Shown here piece by piece: positions 1-16,147 of a stretch of 34,481 bases of DNA. Position numbers and translations under genes: made by a program. A model generated the notes under the pieces. The model searched no databases and was not told the DNA's origin. It was given only the letters and a program-made list of their open reading frames with translations. The DNA comes from Nocardioides sp. (GTDB taxonomy: Bacteria; Actinomycetota; Actinomycetes; Propionibacteriales; Nocardioidaceae), in the NCBI RefSeq assembly GCF_030149505.1, contig NZ_JASBRN010000072.1:1-34481 (forward strand), written 5' to 3'. Positions within the stretch are counted from its first letter, which is position 1. Every line of letters starts with the position of its first letter.

Positions 1-711
1 GCTGGTGTGCCGGAAGAGCTGGAGCGCAGCGCGGTATTCGGCCGCCGCGCGCGTCGCGCGCCCCACGTTGTCGCCGTCGGCCTTGTTGACCGCGAGCGCG
101 TCCGCCAGCTCGAGGATGCCCTTCTTGATGCCCTGCAGCTGGTCGCCGGTGCGGGCGAGGGTGAGGAAGAGGAAGGTGTCGACCATGCCGGCGACGGTCA
201 CCTCGGACTGACCGACTCCGACCGTCTCGACCAGGATGACGTCGTACGCCGCCGCCTCGAGCACCGCCATCGCCTGCACCGTCGCCCGGGCGACCCCGCC
301 GAGCGTCCCGGCCGAGGGCGAGGGACGGATGAAGGCGTGCGGCTCGACCGAGAGCCGGCCCATCCGGGTCTTGTCACCCAGCACCGAGCCGCCGGTGCGC
401 ACGCTGGACGGGTCGACGGCCAGCACGCCCACCTTATGGCCCTCGGCGACCAGCCGGGTGCCGAGCGACTCGATGAAGGTCGACTTCCCGACGCCCGGCA
501 CGCCGGAGATCCCGACCCGCACGACGTCGCGGCCCGCGCGACGGTCGGGGTCCTCGGCCAGGGCAGTGAGCAGCGCCCGCGCCTGGACGCGGTGCTGCGG
601 ACGCGAGGACTCCACCAGCGTGATCGCCTGCGAGACCGCCGCGCGCCGCTGCGCGCGGACGCCCTCGACGAGGCGGACCACCTTCTCGTCAGTCCCCGAG
701 ACCTCCGGCAT
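1..711 (-). CDS. meaB: MeaB, methylmalonyl-CoA mutase-associated G-protein chaperone (3' end cut by window)
   Basis: Cytosolic P-loop GTPase of the MeaB/ArgK (SIMIBI) family, which guards adenosylcobalamin loading and protects methylmalonyl-CoA mutase from inactivation. The visible 237 codons stay open to the window edge; family members are about 320-340 residues, so the C-terminal quarter or so is missing. A Walker A motif reading GVPGVGKST lies near residues 67-75 (about 481-513), followed by a VDPSS switch segment, a DKTRM stretch, an ETVGVGQSE segment and an NKADG base-specificity motif near the cut end, all typical of MeaB. The ATG shares its A with the mutB TGA (TGATG), which indicates translational coupling. 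The mutA-mutB-meaB order supports the call strongly. Confidence 0.96.
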   Translation of the reverse strand, partial: MPEVSGTDEKVVRLVEGVRAQRRAAVSQAITLVESSRPQHRVQARALLTALAEDPDRRAGRDVVRVGISGVPGVGKSTFIESLGTRLVAEGHKVGVLAVDPSSVRTGGSVLGDKTRMGRLSVEPHAFIRPSPSAGTLGGVARATVQAMAVLEAAAYDVILVETVGVGQSEVTVAGMVDTFLFLTLARTGDQLQGIKKGILELADALAVNKADGDNVGRATRAAAEYRAALQLFRHTS

Positions 712-2876
712 CAGTGGCCGAGCTGGTCGCGCAGCTTGGCCAGCAGCGACAGCGCCGACTGGGCGATGACCGTGCCGGGCAGGAACACCTCGGCAGCACC
801 CATCTCCAGCAGCGTGGGCACGTCGTCGGGCGGGATCACGCCACCGATGACGACCATGATGTCGTCACGACCCTGCTCGGCGAGCGCCGCGCGCAGCGCG
901 GGGAGCAGGGTGAGGTGGCCGGCCGCGAGCGAGCTGACCCCGACGATGTGCACGTCGTTGTCCACCGCCTGCTGCGCGACCTCCTCCGGCGTGGAGAACA
1001 GCGGCCCCACATCGACGTCGAAGCCCATGTCGGCGAAGGCCGAGACGATGACCTTCTGGCCGCGGTCGTGACCGTCCTGGCCCATCTTGGCGACGAGGAT
1101 GCGCGGCCGGCGGCCCTCGGCCTCCTCGAACTCCGCGGTCTCGGCGAGCACCTGCTTGACGTGCTGGGCACCCTCGCCGTCGCCGGACTCGTCGCGGAAC
1201 ACGCCGCTGATCGTACGGATGACGGCCTGGTGGCGGCCGTAGACCTTCTCCAGCGCCTCGGAGATCTCCCCGACGGTCGCCTTGTTGCGGGCTGCGTCGA
1301 CGGCCAGCGCGAGCAGGTTGCCGTCCATGCCGGAGGCACCGGACTCGGCCGAGTGGGTGAGCGCGTCCAGCGAGCGGCGTACGGCGTCGTCGTCGCGCTC
1401 CGCGCGCAGCCGCTCGAGCTTGGCGAGCTGGCGGCGGTAGACGTCGTCGTTGTCGACGCGCAGGACGTCGAGCTTGTCCTCGGCGGCGAGCCGGAAGGTG
1501 TTGACGCCGATGACCTTCTGCGCGCCGGAGTCGATGCGCGCCTGGGTGCGGGCGGCCGCCTCCTCGATGCGCATCTTGGGGATGCCCTGCTCGATCGCCT
1601 TGGCCATGCCGCCGGCGGCCTCGGCCTCCTGGATGTGCGCCCAGGCGCGCTCCGCGAGGTCGTGGGTGAGCCGCTCGACGTAGTAGGAGCCGGCCCAGGG
1701 GTCGATGGTGCCGGTGGTGCCCGACTCCTGCTGCAGCAGCAGCTGGGTGTTGCGGGCGATGCGGGCCGAGAAGTCGGTCGGCAGCGCGATCGCCTCGTCG
1801 AGGGCGTTGGTGTGCAGCGACTGGGTGTGGCCCTGGGTCGCGGCCATCGCCTCGATGCAGGTGCGGCCCACGTTGTTGAAGACGTCCTGAGCGGTGAGGC
1901 TCCAGCCGGAGGTCTGGCTGTGGGTGCGCAGCGACAGCGACTTGGGGTTCTTCGGGTCGAACTCGCGCACCAGGCGCGACCAGAGCGCGCGGGCGGCGCG
2001 CATCTTGGCGACCTCCATGAAGAAGTTCATGCCGATGGCCCAGAAGAAGCTCAGCCGCGGCGCGAACGCGTCGATGTCCAGGCCGGCCTCGAGGCCGGCG
2101 CGGATGTACTCGACGCCGTCGGCGAGGGTGTAGGCCAGCTCGAGGTCGTTCGTCGCGCCGGCCTCCTGCATGTGGTAGCCGGAGATCGAGATCGAGTTGA
2201 ACCGCGGCATCCGCTCGGCGGTGAAGGCGAAGATGTCGGAGATGATCCGCATCGACGGCGCCGGCGGGTAGATGTAGGTGTTGCGGACCATGAACTCCTT
2301 GAGGATGTCGTTCTGGATGGTCCCGGCGAGCTGCTCGGGCTTGACGCCCTGCTCCTCGGCCGCGGCGATGTAGAGCGCCATGACCGGCAGCACGGCGCCG
2401 TTCATGGTCATCGACACCGACATCTGGTCCAGCGGGATGCCCTCGAAGAGGGTGCGGGCGTCGTAGATCGAGTCGATCGCCACGCCCGCCATGCCGACGT
2501 CGCCGCGCACGCGCGGGTGGTCGGAGTCGTAGCCGCGGTGGGTCGCGAGGTCGAAGGCGACCGAGAGGCCCTTCTGGCCGGCCGCGAGGTTGCGGCGGTA
2601 GAAGGCGTTGGACTCCTCGGCGGTCGAGAACCCGGCGTACTGGCGCACCGTCCACGGCTGGGTGGTGTACATCGTCGGGTAGGGGCCGCGCAGGAACGGG
2701 CTGAGGCCCGGGTAGGTGTCCAGGGCGTCGAGGCCGGTGAGGTCCTCGGGGCCGTAGGACGTCTTGATCGCGATGCCCTCCGGCGCCGTCCACAGGTCGT
2801 GGGCCGGCGTGCCGGTCGACGGGGCCGCGCCCTCACCGACCAGCGGCAGTCCGCTGAAGCTGCTGGGCACGCTCAT
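711..2876 (-). CDS. mutB: Methylmalonyl-CoA mutase large (catalytic) subunit
   Basis: Catalyses the adenosylcobalamin-dependent interconversion of (R)-methylmalonyl-CoA and succinyl-CoA at the end of propionyl-CoA catabolism. The 721-residue product has the N-terminal TIM-barrel substrate domain with a TVRQYAGFS segment and an [13 protein letters not shown] segment. The C-terminal B12-binding domain has the base-off cobalamin signature DGHDRG near residue 600, then a GVSSLAAGH stretch and an IGGVIPPDD stretch. The reading frame extends upstream, but the ATG at 2876 is chosen because it forms an ATGA overlap with the mutA stop and gives the usual family length. Downstream, its stop overlaps the meaB start. 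The catalytic motifs inspected are intact. Confidence 0.97.
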   Translation of the reverse strand: MSVPSSFSGLPLVGEGAAPSTGTPAHDLWTAPEGIAIKTSYGPEDLTGLDALDTYPGLSPFLRGPYPTMYTTQPWTVRQYAGFSTAEESNAFYRRNLAAGQKGLSVAFDLATHRGYDSDHPRVRGDVGMAGVAIDSIYDARTLFEGIPLDQMSVSMTMNGAVLPVMALYIAAAEEQGVKPEQLAGTIQNDILKEFMVRNTYIYPPAPSMRIISDIFAFTAERMPRFNSISISGYHMQEAGATNDLELAYTLADGVEYIRAGLEAGLDIDAFAPRLSFFWAIGMNFFMEVAKMRAARALWSRLVREFDPKNPKSLSLRTHSQTSGWSLTAQDVFNNVGRTCIEAMAATQGHTQSLHTNALDEAIALPTDFSARIARNTQLLLQQESGTTGTIDPWAGSYYVERLTHDLAERAWAHIQEAEAAGGMAKAIEQGIPKMRIEEAAARTQARIDSGAQKVIGVNTFRLAAEDKLDVLRVDNDDVYRRQLAKLERLRAERDDDAVRRSLDALTHSAESGASGMDGNLLALAVDAARNKATVGEISEALEKVYGRHQAVIRTISGVFRDESGDGEGAQHVKQVLAETAEFEEAEGRRPRILVAKMGQDGHDRGQKVIVSAFADMGFDVDVGPLFSTPEEVAQQAVDNDVHIVGVSSLAAGHLTLLPALRAALAEQGRDDIMVVIGGVIPPDDVPTLLEMGAAEVFLPGTVIAQSALSLLAKLRDQLGH

Positions 2877-4588
2877 GCCAGGGCCTCCCTCGTGCGGGTC
2901 AGGAACGCGAGGGCGTCGACACCCATCGCGCAGTCGTCGTCGGCGCTCTGCTCGTCTCCGAGGGCGGTGGGCTTGCCCGCGATGATGACCCGGGTCGCCC
3001 CGGCCTCGCGGAGGGCGGCCGCGGCGGCCGCACCCCACTCCTCGTACGTCGGGTCGGAGCCGGCCAGGCAGACCACCGACTGGCCGGAGTACGCCGCCAC
3101 CAGCTCCTCGGGGCCGGCGGTCGGCCCGGCGACGTCCACGGCGATGCCGCCGGCCGCCAGCAGGTTGGAGGCGAAGGTCGCCCGGGCGGTGTGCTGGGCG
3201 ACCGGCCCGAGGGTGGCCAGGAAGACCCGGGCCGCGGGCGGTGCGGAGCGCATCGCCTCGAACGCCTGCCCGTAGGCGCGCACGCCCTGCCACCCGTCGT
3301 ACGGCTCGCGGACGGGGAGCTCCTCGGCGAGGTTCGGGAACTCGGTCAGCCCTGTGATCGGGCGCTTGCGGGTGGCGACCTCACGGTCGCGCTGCTCGAC
3401 GGTGGCGGCGACGAGCTCGTCGAGCACCGCGGCGTCGGGCCCGTCGGGGGTGTCGAGGCGGCCGAGGACCTCCCACCCGGCGCGGGCCAGGCGGTCGGTG
3501 AGCTCCTCGACGGCGTACGCGCCACCGGCCGGGTCGGCCACGTGCGCGACGTGCGACTCGTCGATGAGCAGGTGGTGGGTGTTGCGGGCGATGCGGCGGC
3601 CGAGCGCCTCGGGGCGACCCAGCGGCGCGTCGAACGGGACCACGGTGACGCTGTCGGCGCCGCCGACGCCGGCCGCGAACGCGGCGACGGTCGTGCGGAG
3701 CATGTTGTTGTAGGGGTCGTAGGCGCTCATCATCGGGCGGCTGGTCACGGCGTGGACCCGCGCCTCGACACCTCGCACGTCCGAGAGCTCCAGCACCCGG
3801 GCCCAGAGGCGCCGCACGGCACGGAGCTTGGCGATGGAGGAGAACTGGTCGTCGGTGACCGCGAGCCGCAGCTCCACGAGGCCAGCGGCGTCGGCCGCGG
3901 GGATGCCCGCCTCCTCCAGCACCCGGAGCACCCGGACGCCGGCGGCCAGGACCCAGCCGAGCTCGGTGGCGTCGGAGGCGCCGCGGTCGTGGACCCGGGT
4001 GCCGTCGACGACGACCCCGAGGACCGAGCGCTCGCGGGCGAGGCGGGCGACGGTGGCGAGGGTCTCGGCGTCGGCCGTGGCGGGCGCACCGAGGTTGGTG
4101 CCGGCGGCGAGGTCGGTGTCGCCGGCGTGCGCCAGGAACGCCTCTGCCACCTCGCGGGCGGCGGTGCCGGCGTCGAGGACGACCGGGGCCAGGTCGAGCA
4201 GCACGCCCTCGAGCAGGACGGCGAGGTCGGTGCCACCGCCGGCCTGCACCCACAGCGAGGTGACGCCGCCCTCGAGGTCGACCAGGGCCGCCTCGTTGAG
4301 CTGCTTCTCCGGGCCGGCCTCCACCAGCGCACGCACGTCCCAGTCGCCCGCGCGCGCGGGGCGGCCAGCGGTCTCCAGGCCCTCCAGCGAGGCCGGGGTG
4401 CCGAGCGGGGTGATCTCGATGCCGTCGAGCGTGCGGCGGGTCAGCTTCTCCCACACCAGGGAGTCGGGGTCGTCCTCGCGCAGCCGGCGCGACTTGCGCA
4501 GCACGGCCGCGGTGGCCTTCTCCCAGTCGGCCCGGGTCCAGGCGTCGTCGGCGTGCGCGAGCTCCAGCGCACCCTCGGGTCCAGTCAT
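2873..4588 (-). CDS. mutA: Methylmalonyl-CoA mutase small (non-catalytic) subunit
   Basis: Partner subunit of the heterodimeric mutase. The protein (571 residues from this start) has the same barrel plus B12-like-domain plan as MutB. Where MutB carries the DxHxxG cobalamin ligand motif this protein has [10 protein letters not shown], so it should not bind B12, as known for MutA subunits. An ADPAGGAY segment and a YDPYNNMLR segment are conserved family stretches. Its TGA overlaps the mutB ATG by four bases. Start choice is uncertain: an in-frame ATG at 4600 would add four residues (MVRT), and neither start has a clear Shine-Dalgarno sequence. It is the first gene of mutA-mutB-meaB and diverges from sdhC. 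Confidence 0.93.
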   Translation of the reverse strand: MTGPEGALELAHADDAWTRADWEKATAAVLRKSRRLREDDPDSLVWEKLTRRTLDGIEITPLGTPASLEGLETAGRPARAGDWDVRALVEAGPEKQLNEAALVDLEGGVTSLWVQAGGGTDLAVLLEGVLLDLAPVVLDAGTAAREVAEAFLAHAGDTDLAAGTNLGAPATADAETLATVARLARERSVLGVVVDGTRVHDRGASDATELGWVLAAGVRVLRVLEEAGIPAADAAGLVELRLAVTDDQFSSIAKLRAVRRLWARVLELSDVRGVEARVHAVTSRPMMSAYDPYNNMLRTTVAAFAAGVGGADSVTVVPFDAPLGRPEALGRRIARNTHHLLIDESHVAHVADPAGGAYAVEELTDRLARAGWEVLGRLDTPDGPDAAVLDELVAATVEQRDREVATRKRPITGLTEFPNLAEELPVREPYDGWQGVRAYGQAFEAMRSAPPAARVFLATLGPVAQHTARATFASNLLAAGGIAVDVAGPTAGPEELVAAYSGQSVVCLAGSDPTYEEWGAAAAAALREAGATRVIIAGKPTALGDEQSADDDCAMGVDALAFLTRTREALA

Positions 4589-4647
4589 GGTGCGAACCAT
4601 AGGGACGCGCCGTGACGGCGGCTACAGAGTGTGACGTGTTCGATCCT

Positions 4648-4665
4648 CGACGTCCACGGACGTCG
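4648..4665. promoter_or_regulatory. 18-bp perfect inverted repeat in the mutA/sdhC divergent region
   Basis: Two 8-bp arms, CGACGTCC and GGACGTCG, are separated by two bases. The site is 60 bp upstream of the mutA ATG and 110 bp upstream of sdhC. Perfect dyads of this size in a divergent promoter region commonly bind a dimeric regulator. I do not recognise the regulator, and in GC-rich DNA part of this could be chance. Confidence 0.4.
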
Positions 4666-4670
4666 GGCCA

Positions 4671-4694
4671 ACAGGTAAGGGTACCCTCACCTGT
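4671..4694. promoter_or_regulatory. 24-bp near-perfect palindrome, resembling DtxR/IdeR-type iron boxes
   Basis: Eleven of twelve symmetric positions pair around a central GGTACC; the arms read ACAGGT and ACCTGT. Each overlapping 15-base half (AGGTAAGGGTACCCT on the plus strand, AGGTGAGGGTACCCT on the minus strand) matches 12 of 15 positions of the core of the DtxR/IdeR iron box (AGGTTAGGCTAACCT, recalled from the literature). Iron control would make sense for sdhCAB, which encodes a haem and three Fe-S clusters. The site is about 80 bp upstream of sdhC, so action on mutA or at a distance is equally possible. The regulator assignment is inference. Confidence 0.4.
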
Positions 4695-4739
4695 GCCCGC
4701 AACGGCACTCCGAGGGGGATTTGTCACACACCTGGGGAT

Positions 4740-4767
4740 CCTGAGACTTCGCTGAGCGCGCTACCGT
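4740..4767 (+). promoter_or_regulatory. Possible promoter for leaderless sdhC transcription
   Basis: A TACCGT -10-like hexamer (4762-4767) lies eight bases before the sdhC GTG, with a CTGAGA -35-like hexamer 16 bases upstream. No Shine-Dalgarno sequence precedes the GTG, and a -10 element at this distance is what a leaderless mRNA would show. Both hexamers are imperfect, so the call is weak. Confidence 0.3.
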
Positions 4768-4775
4768 GACTCCTC

Positions 4776-5474
4776 GTGGCAACCCCGACTCTCGTCAGAG
4801 GAGCGCGCGCTTCGCGCTCGACGATCACGCTCAAGCTCGTCATGGCCGTCAGCGGCCTCGTCTTCATCGGCTTCGTGCTGTCGCACATGTACGGCAACCT
4901 CAAGGCGCTCAGCGGTGAGCTGGCGTTCAACGAGTACGCCGAGCACCTGCGCACGCTCGGCGAGCCGCTGCTGCCCTACAGCGGGCTGCTGTGGATCATC
5001 CGGGTCGGGCTGATCGTCTCGCTGGTCGTGCACGTCGGCTCCGCCGTGGTCCTGGCCCGCCGCGCGCACGCGGCCCGCCCGGTCAAGTACGCGAACCGGA
5101 AGTACAAGAACTCCTCCTTCTCCTCGCGCACCATGCGCTGGGGCGGGCTGACGATCCTCGTCTTCCTCATCTGGCACCTGCTGAACTTCACGATCGTCAA
5201 GATCAACCCGGCCGGCGGGGAGACCAACAACCCCTACCGCCTCATGGTCGACACCTTCGACCTGTGGTGGATGACGCTGATCTACCTCGCGGCCATGGCC
5301 GCGCTGGCGCTGCACCTGCACCACGGCACCTTCAGCGCTCTGCAGACCCTCGGCCTCACCAACACCGCCGCGGCCCGCTCCCGGGCCCGCGCCGCCGGTT
5401 GGGTGCTCGCCGTCGTGGTCGCCGGCGGCTTCTCGCTGGTCCCGATCTTCACCCTCCTCGGCGTCATCAGCTGA
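4776..5474 (+). CDS. sdhC: Succinate dehydrogenase cytochrome b subunit (b558 type)
   Basis: Membrane anchor and haem subunit of complex II, passing electrons from the Fe-S subunit to the quinone pool. The 232-residue GTG-started protein has about five hydrophobic helices, the layout of the single-subunit b558 anchors of Bacillus and actinobacteria, so no sdhD is expected. Candidate haem-ligand histidines sit in membrane segments: SHMYGN, VVHVGS, IWHLLNF and HLHHGTFSA. It is the first gene of sdhC-sdhA-sdhB, with a 31-bp gap to sdhA. There is no evident ribosome-binding site before the GTG, consistent with a leaderless message. Confidence 0.95.
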   Translation: MATPTLVRGARASRSTITLKLVMAVSGLVFIGFVLSHMYGNLKALSGELAFNEYAEHLRTLGEPLLPYSGLLWIIRVGLIVSLVVHVGSAVVLARRAHAARPVKYANRKYKNSSFSSRTMRWGGLTILVFLIWHLLNFTIVKINPAGGETNNPYRLMVDTFDLWWMTLIYLAAMAALALHLHHGTFSALQTLGLTNTAAARSRARAAGWVLAVVVAGGFSLVPIFTLLGVIS

Positions 5475-5505
5475 CGGCCCGACCGACCCGACACCTGGAG
5501 ACCAC

Positions 5506-7526
<2,021 letters not shown>

Positions 7527-7530
<4 letters not shown>

Positions 7531-8270
7531 GACTGACCCTGAAGATCTGGCGCCAGCAGAACGCTTCCGCGCCGGGTGCGATGAAGACCTACGACCTCGA
7601 CGGCGTCTCGACGGACATGAGCTTCCTGGAGATGCTCGACGTCCTCAACGAGCAGCTGCAGTCCCAGGGCGAGGAGCCGGTGGCCTTCGACCACGACTGC
7701 CGCGAGGGCATCTGCGGCTCGTGCTCGCTGATGATCAACGGCCAGGCGCACGGCCCCGAGGTCACCACGACCTGCCAGCTGCACATGCGCTCGTTCAAGG
7801 ACGGCGACACCATCACCGTCGAGCCGTGGCGCGCCGCAGGCTTCCCGGTGGTCAAGGACCTGGTCGTGGACCGGTCGGCCTTCGACCGGATCATCCAGGC
7901 TGGTGGCTTCATCTCCGCCAACACGGGCTCGGCCCCCGAGGCGAACTCGGTGCCCGCGCCGCGTGACAAGGCCATGCGCGCCTTCGACGTCGCGACCTGC
8001 ATCGGCTGCGGCGCCTGCGTGGCCTCCTGCCCCAACGGTTCGGCCTCGCTGTTCATGGGTGCCAAGATCACCCACCTCGGCGAGCTCCCCCAGGGTCAGC
8101 CCGAGCGCTACTCGCGTGTCGTCGACATGGTCGCCCAGCACGACGCCGAGGGCTTCGGTGGCTGCACGAACATCGGCGAGTGCGCCGCTGCCTGCCCGAA
8201 GGGGATTCCGCTGGACGTGATCTCCCAGCTCAACCGCGACCTCCGCGACGCCCTGCGCCAGGGGCGTTGA
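7527..8270 (+). CDS. sdhB: Succinate dehydrogenase iron-sulfur subunit
   Basis: Relays electrons from FAD through three Fe-S clusters to the cytochrome subunit. The 247-residue protein has the ferredoxin-like [2Fe-2S] cysteines at 58, 63, 66 and 83 (CREGICGSC then TTCQ), a [12 protein letters not shown] [4Fe-4S] motif at 158-169 and a [12 protein letters not shown] motif at 213-224 for the second cubane-type cluster, normally [3Fe-4S]. The GTG at 7527 is chosen because GGAG sits about six bases upstream, it overlaps the sdhA stop and it gives the family length; the open frame continues further upstream inside sdhA. It is followed by a hairpin terminator. Confidence 0.97.
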
Positions 8271-8304
8271 GCCGGGACCGCTGACGCGCACCTGATCGAC
8301 CGGC

Positions 8305-8340
8305 CGAGCCGGGTCCGCCCTCCGGGGTGGGCCCGGCTCG
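8305..8340. terminator. Hairpin between convergent sdhB and the SCO4848-type gene
   Basis: A perfect 9-bp stem (CGAGCCGGG at 8305-8313 with CCCGGCTCG at 8332-8340) encloses an 18-base loop and follows the sdhB stop by 34 bases. There is no U-run, as is usual in high-GC actinobacteria. Its position between convergent genes suggests bidirectional termination. Confidence 0.65.
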
Positions 8341-8361
8341 CTGCGTCCGGGGGGGGTGCCC

Positions 8362-8589
8362 TCAGTGCTGGCGCGTGCTGCGCAGGGTCCGCCAGGCGTA
8401 CCGGGCGAAGAAGGCGGTCAGCACGAGGTTGACCACGATCAGCACCGTGTGGGCGACCCAGTAGCCCGTGGGGCGGTCCTCGCCGGCGGCGTACGCCGAG
8501 CCGAGGTTGCGGGCGAACATCGTCCAGGAGAAGACACCCCACAGCGTCACGGCCGCGAAGAACCAGCCGTCGCGTCTCTCCAGCCTCAT
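8362..8589 (-). CDS. SCO4848-family small membrane protein
   Basis: A 75-residue protein with two predicted membrane helices (about 9-25 and 44-63) joined by a short acidic loop, ending in a basic tail. The W-F...WGVFSW...F.RNL pattern and a TGYWVAHTVL segment match my recollection of the small actinobacterial SCO4848 family, which lies near trpS and sdh in Streptomyces. Its function is unknown. The ATG at 8589 is chosen because the open frame upstream of it overlaps the YihY gene and is not membrane-like. It is the last gene of the minus-strand run that starts at the MFS gene and lies 10 bp after the YihY stop. Confidence 0.75.
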   Translation of the reverse strand: MRLERRDGWFFAAVTLWGVFSWTMFARNLGSAYAAGEDRPTGYWVAHTVLIVVNLVLTAFFARYAWRTLRSTRQH

Positions 8590-8599
8590 CGAGCCGTCC

Positions 8600-9673
8600 T
8601 CACGAGTCGTCCTTCCTGCGTCGGCTCGCTGCCACCACGCCCAGGGCAGCAGCGGCACCGGCCGCGAAGGGACCCACCTTCGAGGTCCTCGCCTCCTCAC
8701 CGTCCGCGTCACCGTCGGCTGGCAGCACGCCGGCGTCCTCGCCACTGGGCAGCGCCGGGCCCTGCACGGGCGCGGCCGGCTCGAGGGCCGCCTCACGAGC
8801 ACGTGCCTCCCGGGCCTCGGGCGAGGTCCACGACCAGCACGCGGCGTACAGGACGAGGCGGGAGAAGTAACTGATCCACACCAGCATGACCAGGGCGATG
8901 CCGAAGGCCTGGAAGGCGGGCTGGCCCTGTGTCTGGGCGATGATCAGGCCGGCCGCCCGCTTGAGCACCTCGAAGACCACGGCCCCGAGGACAGCGCCGG
9001 AGACCAGCGAGCCGCGCGGCACGTGCTCGCCGCCGAGCAGGCGGAACATCGTGAAGAACAGCACGGCGTTGGCGGCCAGGCCGAGCGCGACGGTGAGCAG
9101 CTGGACCAGCCACGAGAGCTCCTGGTCCAGGCCCGCCCAGCCGAGCAGGTCGGCGGAGAAGCCGGAGACCAGGCCGCTCACGCCCACGGCGACCAGCAGG
9201 GTCAGCCCGATGCTGGCGAGCGCGACGAGGTCACGGACCTTGCCCGCGACGAAGCCGAGCTGCTCGTCCTCGGGCACCTCGAACACGGTGGTGAGGGCCT
9301 GGCGCAGCGCCGAGACCCAGCCCAGGCCGGAGTAGAGCACGCCCGCGAGCCCGAGGAGCCCGGCGAGGCCGCTGAAGTCGCGGAAGTCCCGCAGCTGCAG
9401 CTGGCCCTCGTCGGGGCCGATCATGCCCGGGAACAGGGAGGTCACCGCGGAGCGCAGGGTGGCGTCGGCCCCGTCCAGCACGGTGGAGAGCAGACCCACG
9501 GTGAAGAAGGCCAGGGCGAGGACGGGGAAGAAGGAGAGGAAGGCGAAGTACGTGATCGCCCCGGCCTGCTGGCCGGCGTCGGAGGCGCCGAAGTGCTGCT
9601 GCATCCGCACCACGTGGTCGACCCAGCCGTGGCGCTGGCGCAGGGCCCCGAGCCGCTCCCCCACCGAGGCCAT
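8600..9673 (-). CDS. YihY/virulence factor BrkB family inner-membrane protein
   Basis: A 357-residue integral membrane protein with about six hydrophobic helices and the family's N-terminal QAGAITYFAFLSFFPVLAL segment (commonly GAALAYYTLLSLFP in relatives), an FPGMI stretch, and a terminal LVWISYFSRLVLYAACW helix. YihY/BrkB proteins were once called RNase BN in error; their real role is unsettled. The tail after about residue 285 is charged and low-complexity, probably cytoplasmic. The ATG lies one base after the stop of the 2'-5' RNA ligase-like gene, so the two are surely cotranscribed. Family confidence is high, function unknown. Confidence 0.9.
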   Translation of the reverse strand: MASVGERLGALRQRHGWVDHVVRMQQHFGASDAGQQAGAITYFAFLSFFPVLALAFFTVGLLSTVLDGADATLRSAVTSLFPGMIGPDEGQLQLRDFRDFSGLAGLLGLAGVLYSGLGWVSALRQALTTVFEVPEDEQLGFVAGKVRDLVALASIGLTLLVAVGVSGLVSGFSADLLGWAGLDQELSWLVQLLTVALGLAANAVLFFTMFRLLGGEHVPRGSLVSGAVLGAVVFEVLKRAAGLIIAQTQGQPAFQAFGIALVMLVWISYFSRLVLYAACWSWTSPEAREARAREAALEPAAPVQGPALPSGEDAGVLPADGDADGEEARTSKVGPFAAGAAAALGVVAASRRRKDDS

Positions 9674-9674
9674 G

Positions 9675-10193
9675 TCAGCCGACTCCCTGGAGGTCGTAGT
9701 CGCGGTAGGGACGCCAGCCGGTGGCCGCGTCGTGGAGGTAGAGGTGGAACTGCTCGACCTCGAAGGTGCACTCGAAGCCCGCCAGCTCGGTGAAGGCCCG
9801 GTCCAGGCATCGGGCCTCGACGTCGTGGGCGACCGTCACGTGCGGGTGGTAGGGGTAGTCGAGCTCGACGTCGAGCGGACCCTGGCGCAGGGCGTCGGCC
9901 AGCTGCTCGCAGTCGGCGATGCCCTCGGCGAGGGAGACGAAGACGACCGGGGAGACCGGTCGGAAGGTGCCGGTGCCGCGCAGGTGGACCCGGAAGGGCA
10001 GGCGCTGGACCGCGACCCCCGCCAGGTGCTGCTCGACGACCTCGAGCTCGTCGTCGGCCAGGTCGGTGGGCGGGACGAGCGTGATGTGGGTCGGGATGAG
10101 CGAGGCCGAGGTGTCGCCGACGGACTCCCGGTAGTCCTGGAGCTGCTTGCCCCAGGGCTCCGGGATCGCGACGGCGACTCCGATCGTGGGCAC
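9675..10193 (-). CDS. 2'-5' RNA ligase / cyclic phosphodiesterase superfamily protein
   Basis: A 172-residue two-histidine phosphoesterase (2H) protein with both catalytic motifs, HITL (about residues 36-39) and HVTV (about 117-120), spaced as expected for the duplicated 2H fold. Such enzymes hydrolyse or ligate 2'-5' linkages or open 2',3'-cyclic phosphates; the physiological substrate cannot be told from sequence. The GTG start at 10193 gives a compact protein beginning at the first beta strand (PTIGVAVAIP). It lies 9 bp after trpS and 1 bp before the YihY gene in a tight operon, a pairing with trpS that I recall in other actinobacteria. Confidence 0.88.
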   Translation of the reverse strand: MPTIGVAVAIPEPWGKQLQDYRESVGDTSASLIPTHITLVPPTDLADDELEVVEQHLAGVAVQRLPFRVHLRGTGTFRPVSPVVFVSLAEGIADCEQLADALRQGPLDVELDYPYHPHVTVAHDVEARCLDRAFTELAGFECTFEVEQFHLYLHDAATGWRPYRDYDLQGVG

Positions 10194-10202
10194 CCCGCGA
10201 CC

Positions 10203-12496
<2,294 letters not shown>

Positions 12497-12522
12497 CGGT
12501 CTCCTGGGCGCTTCTCGGGGTT

Positions 12523-12530
12523 TACCGGTA
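12523..12530. promoter_or_regulatory. 8-bp palindrome upstream of the MFS gene
   Basis: TACCGGTA is a perfect dyad 27-34 bp upstream of the MFS ATG in an otherwise GC-rich spacer. Small dyads at this position are often part of TetR/MarR-type operators, but none of those regulators is encoded here. It is short enough to be chance. Confidence 0.22.
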
Positions 12531-12558
12531 CATCATGGGGTCCGGGGCCGGAACGACA

Positions 12559-12585
12559 CGACCCGGGGAGATGTTCCCCGGGTCG
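12559..12585 (-). terminator. Hairpin terminator of icd
   Basis: An 11-bp perfect stem (CGACCCGGGGA at 12559-12569 with TCCCCGGGTCG at 12575-12585) closes a 5-base loop. It lies 50 bp after the icd stop on the minus strand and upstream of the MFS gene, so it most likely ends icd transcription and insulates the MFS-trpS operon. Intrinsic, without a U-run. Confidence 0.75.
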
Positions 12586-12634
12586 GGTCGGTGCTGGTCC
12601 GGCCGGCGGTCCGGCCAGTCGTCCGAGCGCTGCG

Positions 12635-16044
<3,410 letters not shown>

Positions 16045-16086
16045 TTTCCGACCCGTTCGGCCCCCACTCCGTCGCCCCCGGCACTG

Positions 16087-16095
16087 TTGTCCACA
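16087..16095 (+). other. DnaA-box-like 9-mer upstream of the DUF559 gene
   Basis: TTGTCCACA is identical to the high-GC actinobacterial form of the DnaA box consensus. It stands alone, 53 bases before the ATG of the DUF559 gene and between two repeat arrays. A single box is not an origin. It could be chance, a titration site or a component of a repeated gene cassette. Confidence 0.4.
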
Positions 16096-16147
16096 GGCCG
16101 GGGGCGACGTCGTTCCAGGAGGACGTCGCAGCGAGCACCCTCGCGGC

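Noticed and set aside
714..3275. Very long open frames antisense to mutB, and similar ones opposite sdhA, icd, purH and pcrA
   Set aside because: They are antisense shadows produced by the strong third-position GC bias of the real genes. Their translations are Arg/Ala/Gly/Val-rich with no domain, and the opposite frames encode clear enzymes.
4601..4775. Cobalamin riboswitch upstream of the B12-dependent mutase
   Set aside because: No B12-box-like segment or the expected multi-helix layout was found; only two simple palindromes are seen.
4776..5474. Missing sdhD in the succinate dehydrogenase operon
   Set aside because: The SdhC here is the single five-helix cytochrome b558 type, for which a separate SdhD is not expected.
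16087..16095. DnaA-box-like 9-mer as a replication origin
   Set aside because: Only one box, no AT-rich unwinding region and no dnaA or dnaN nearby.
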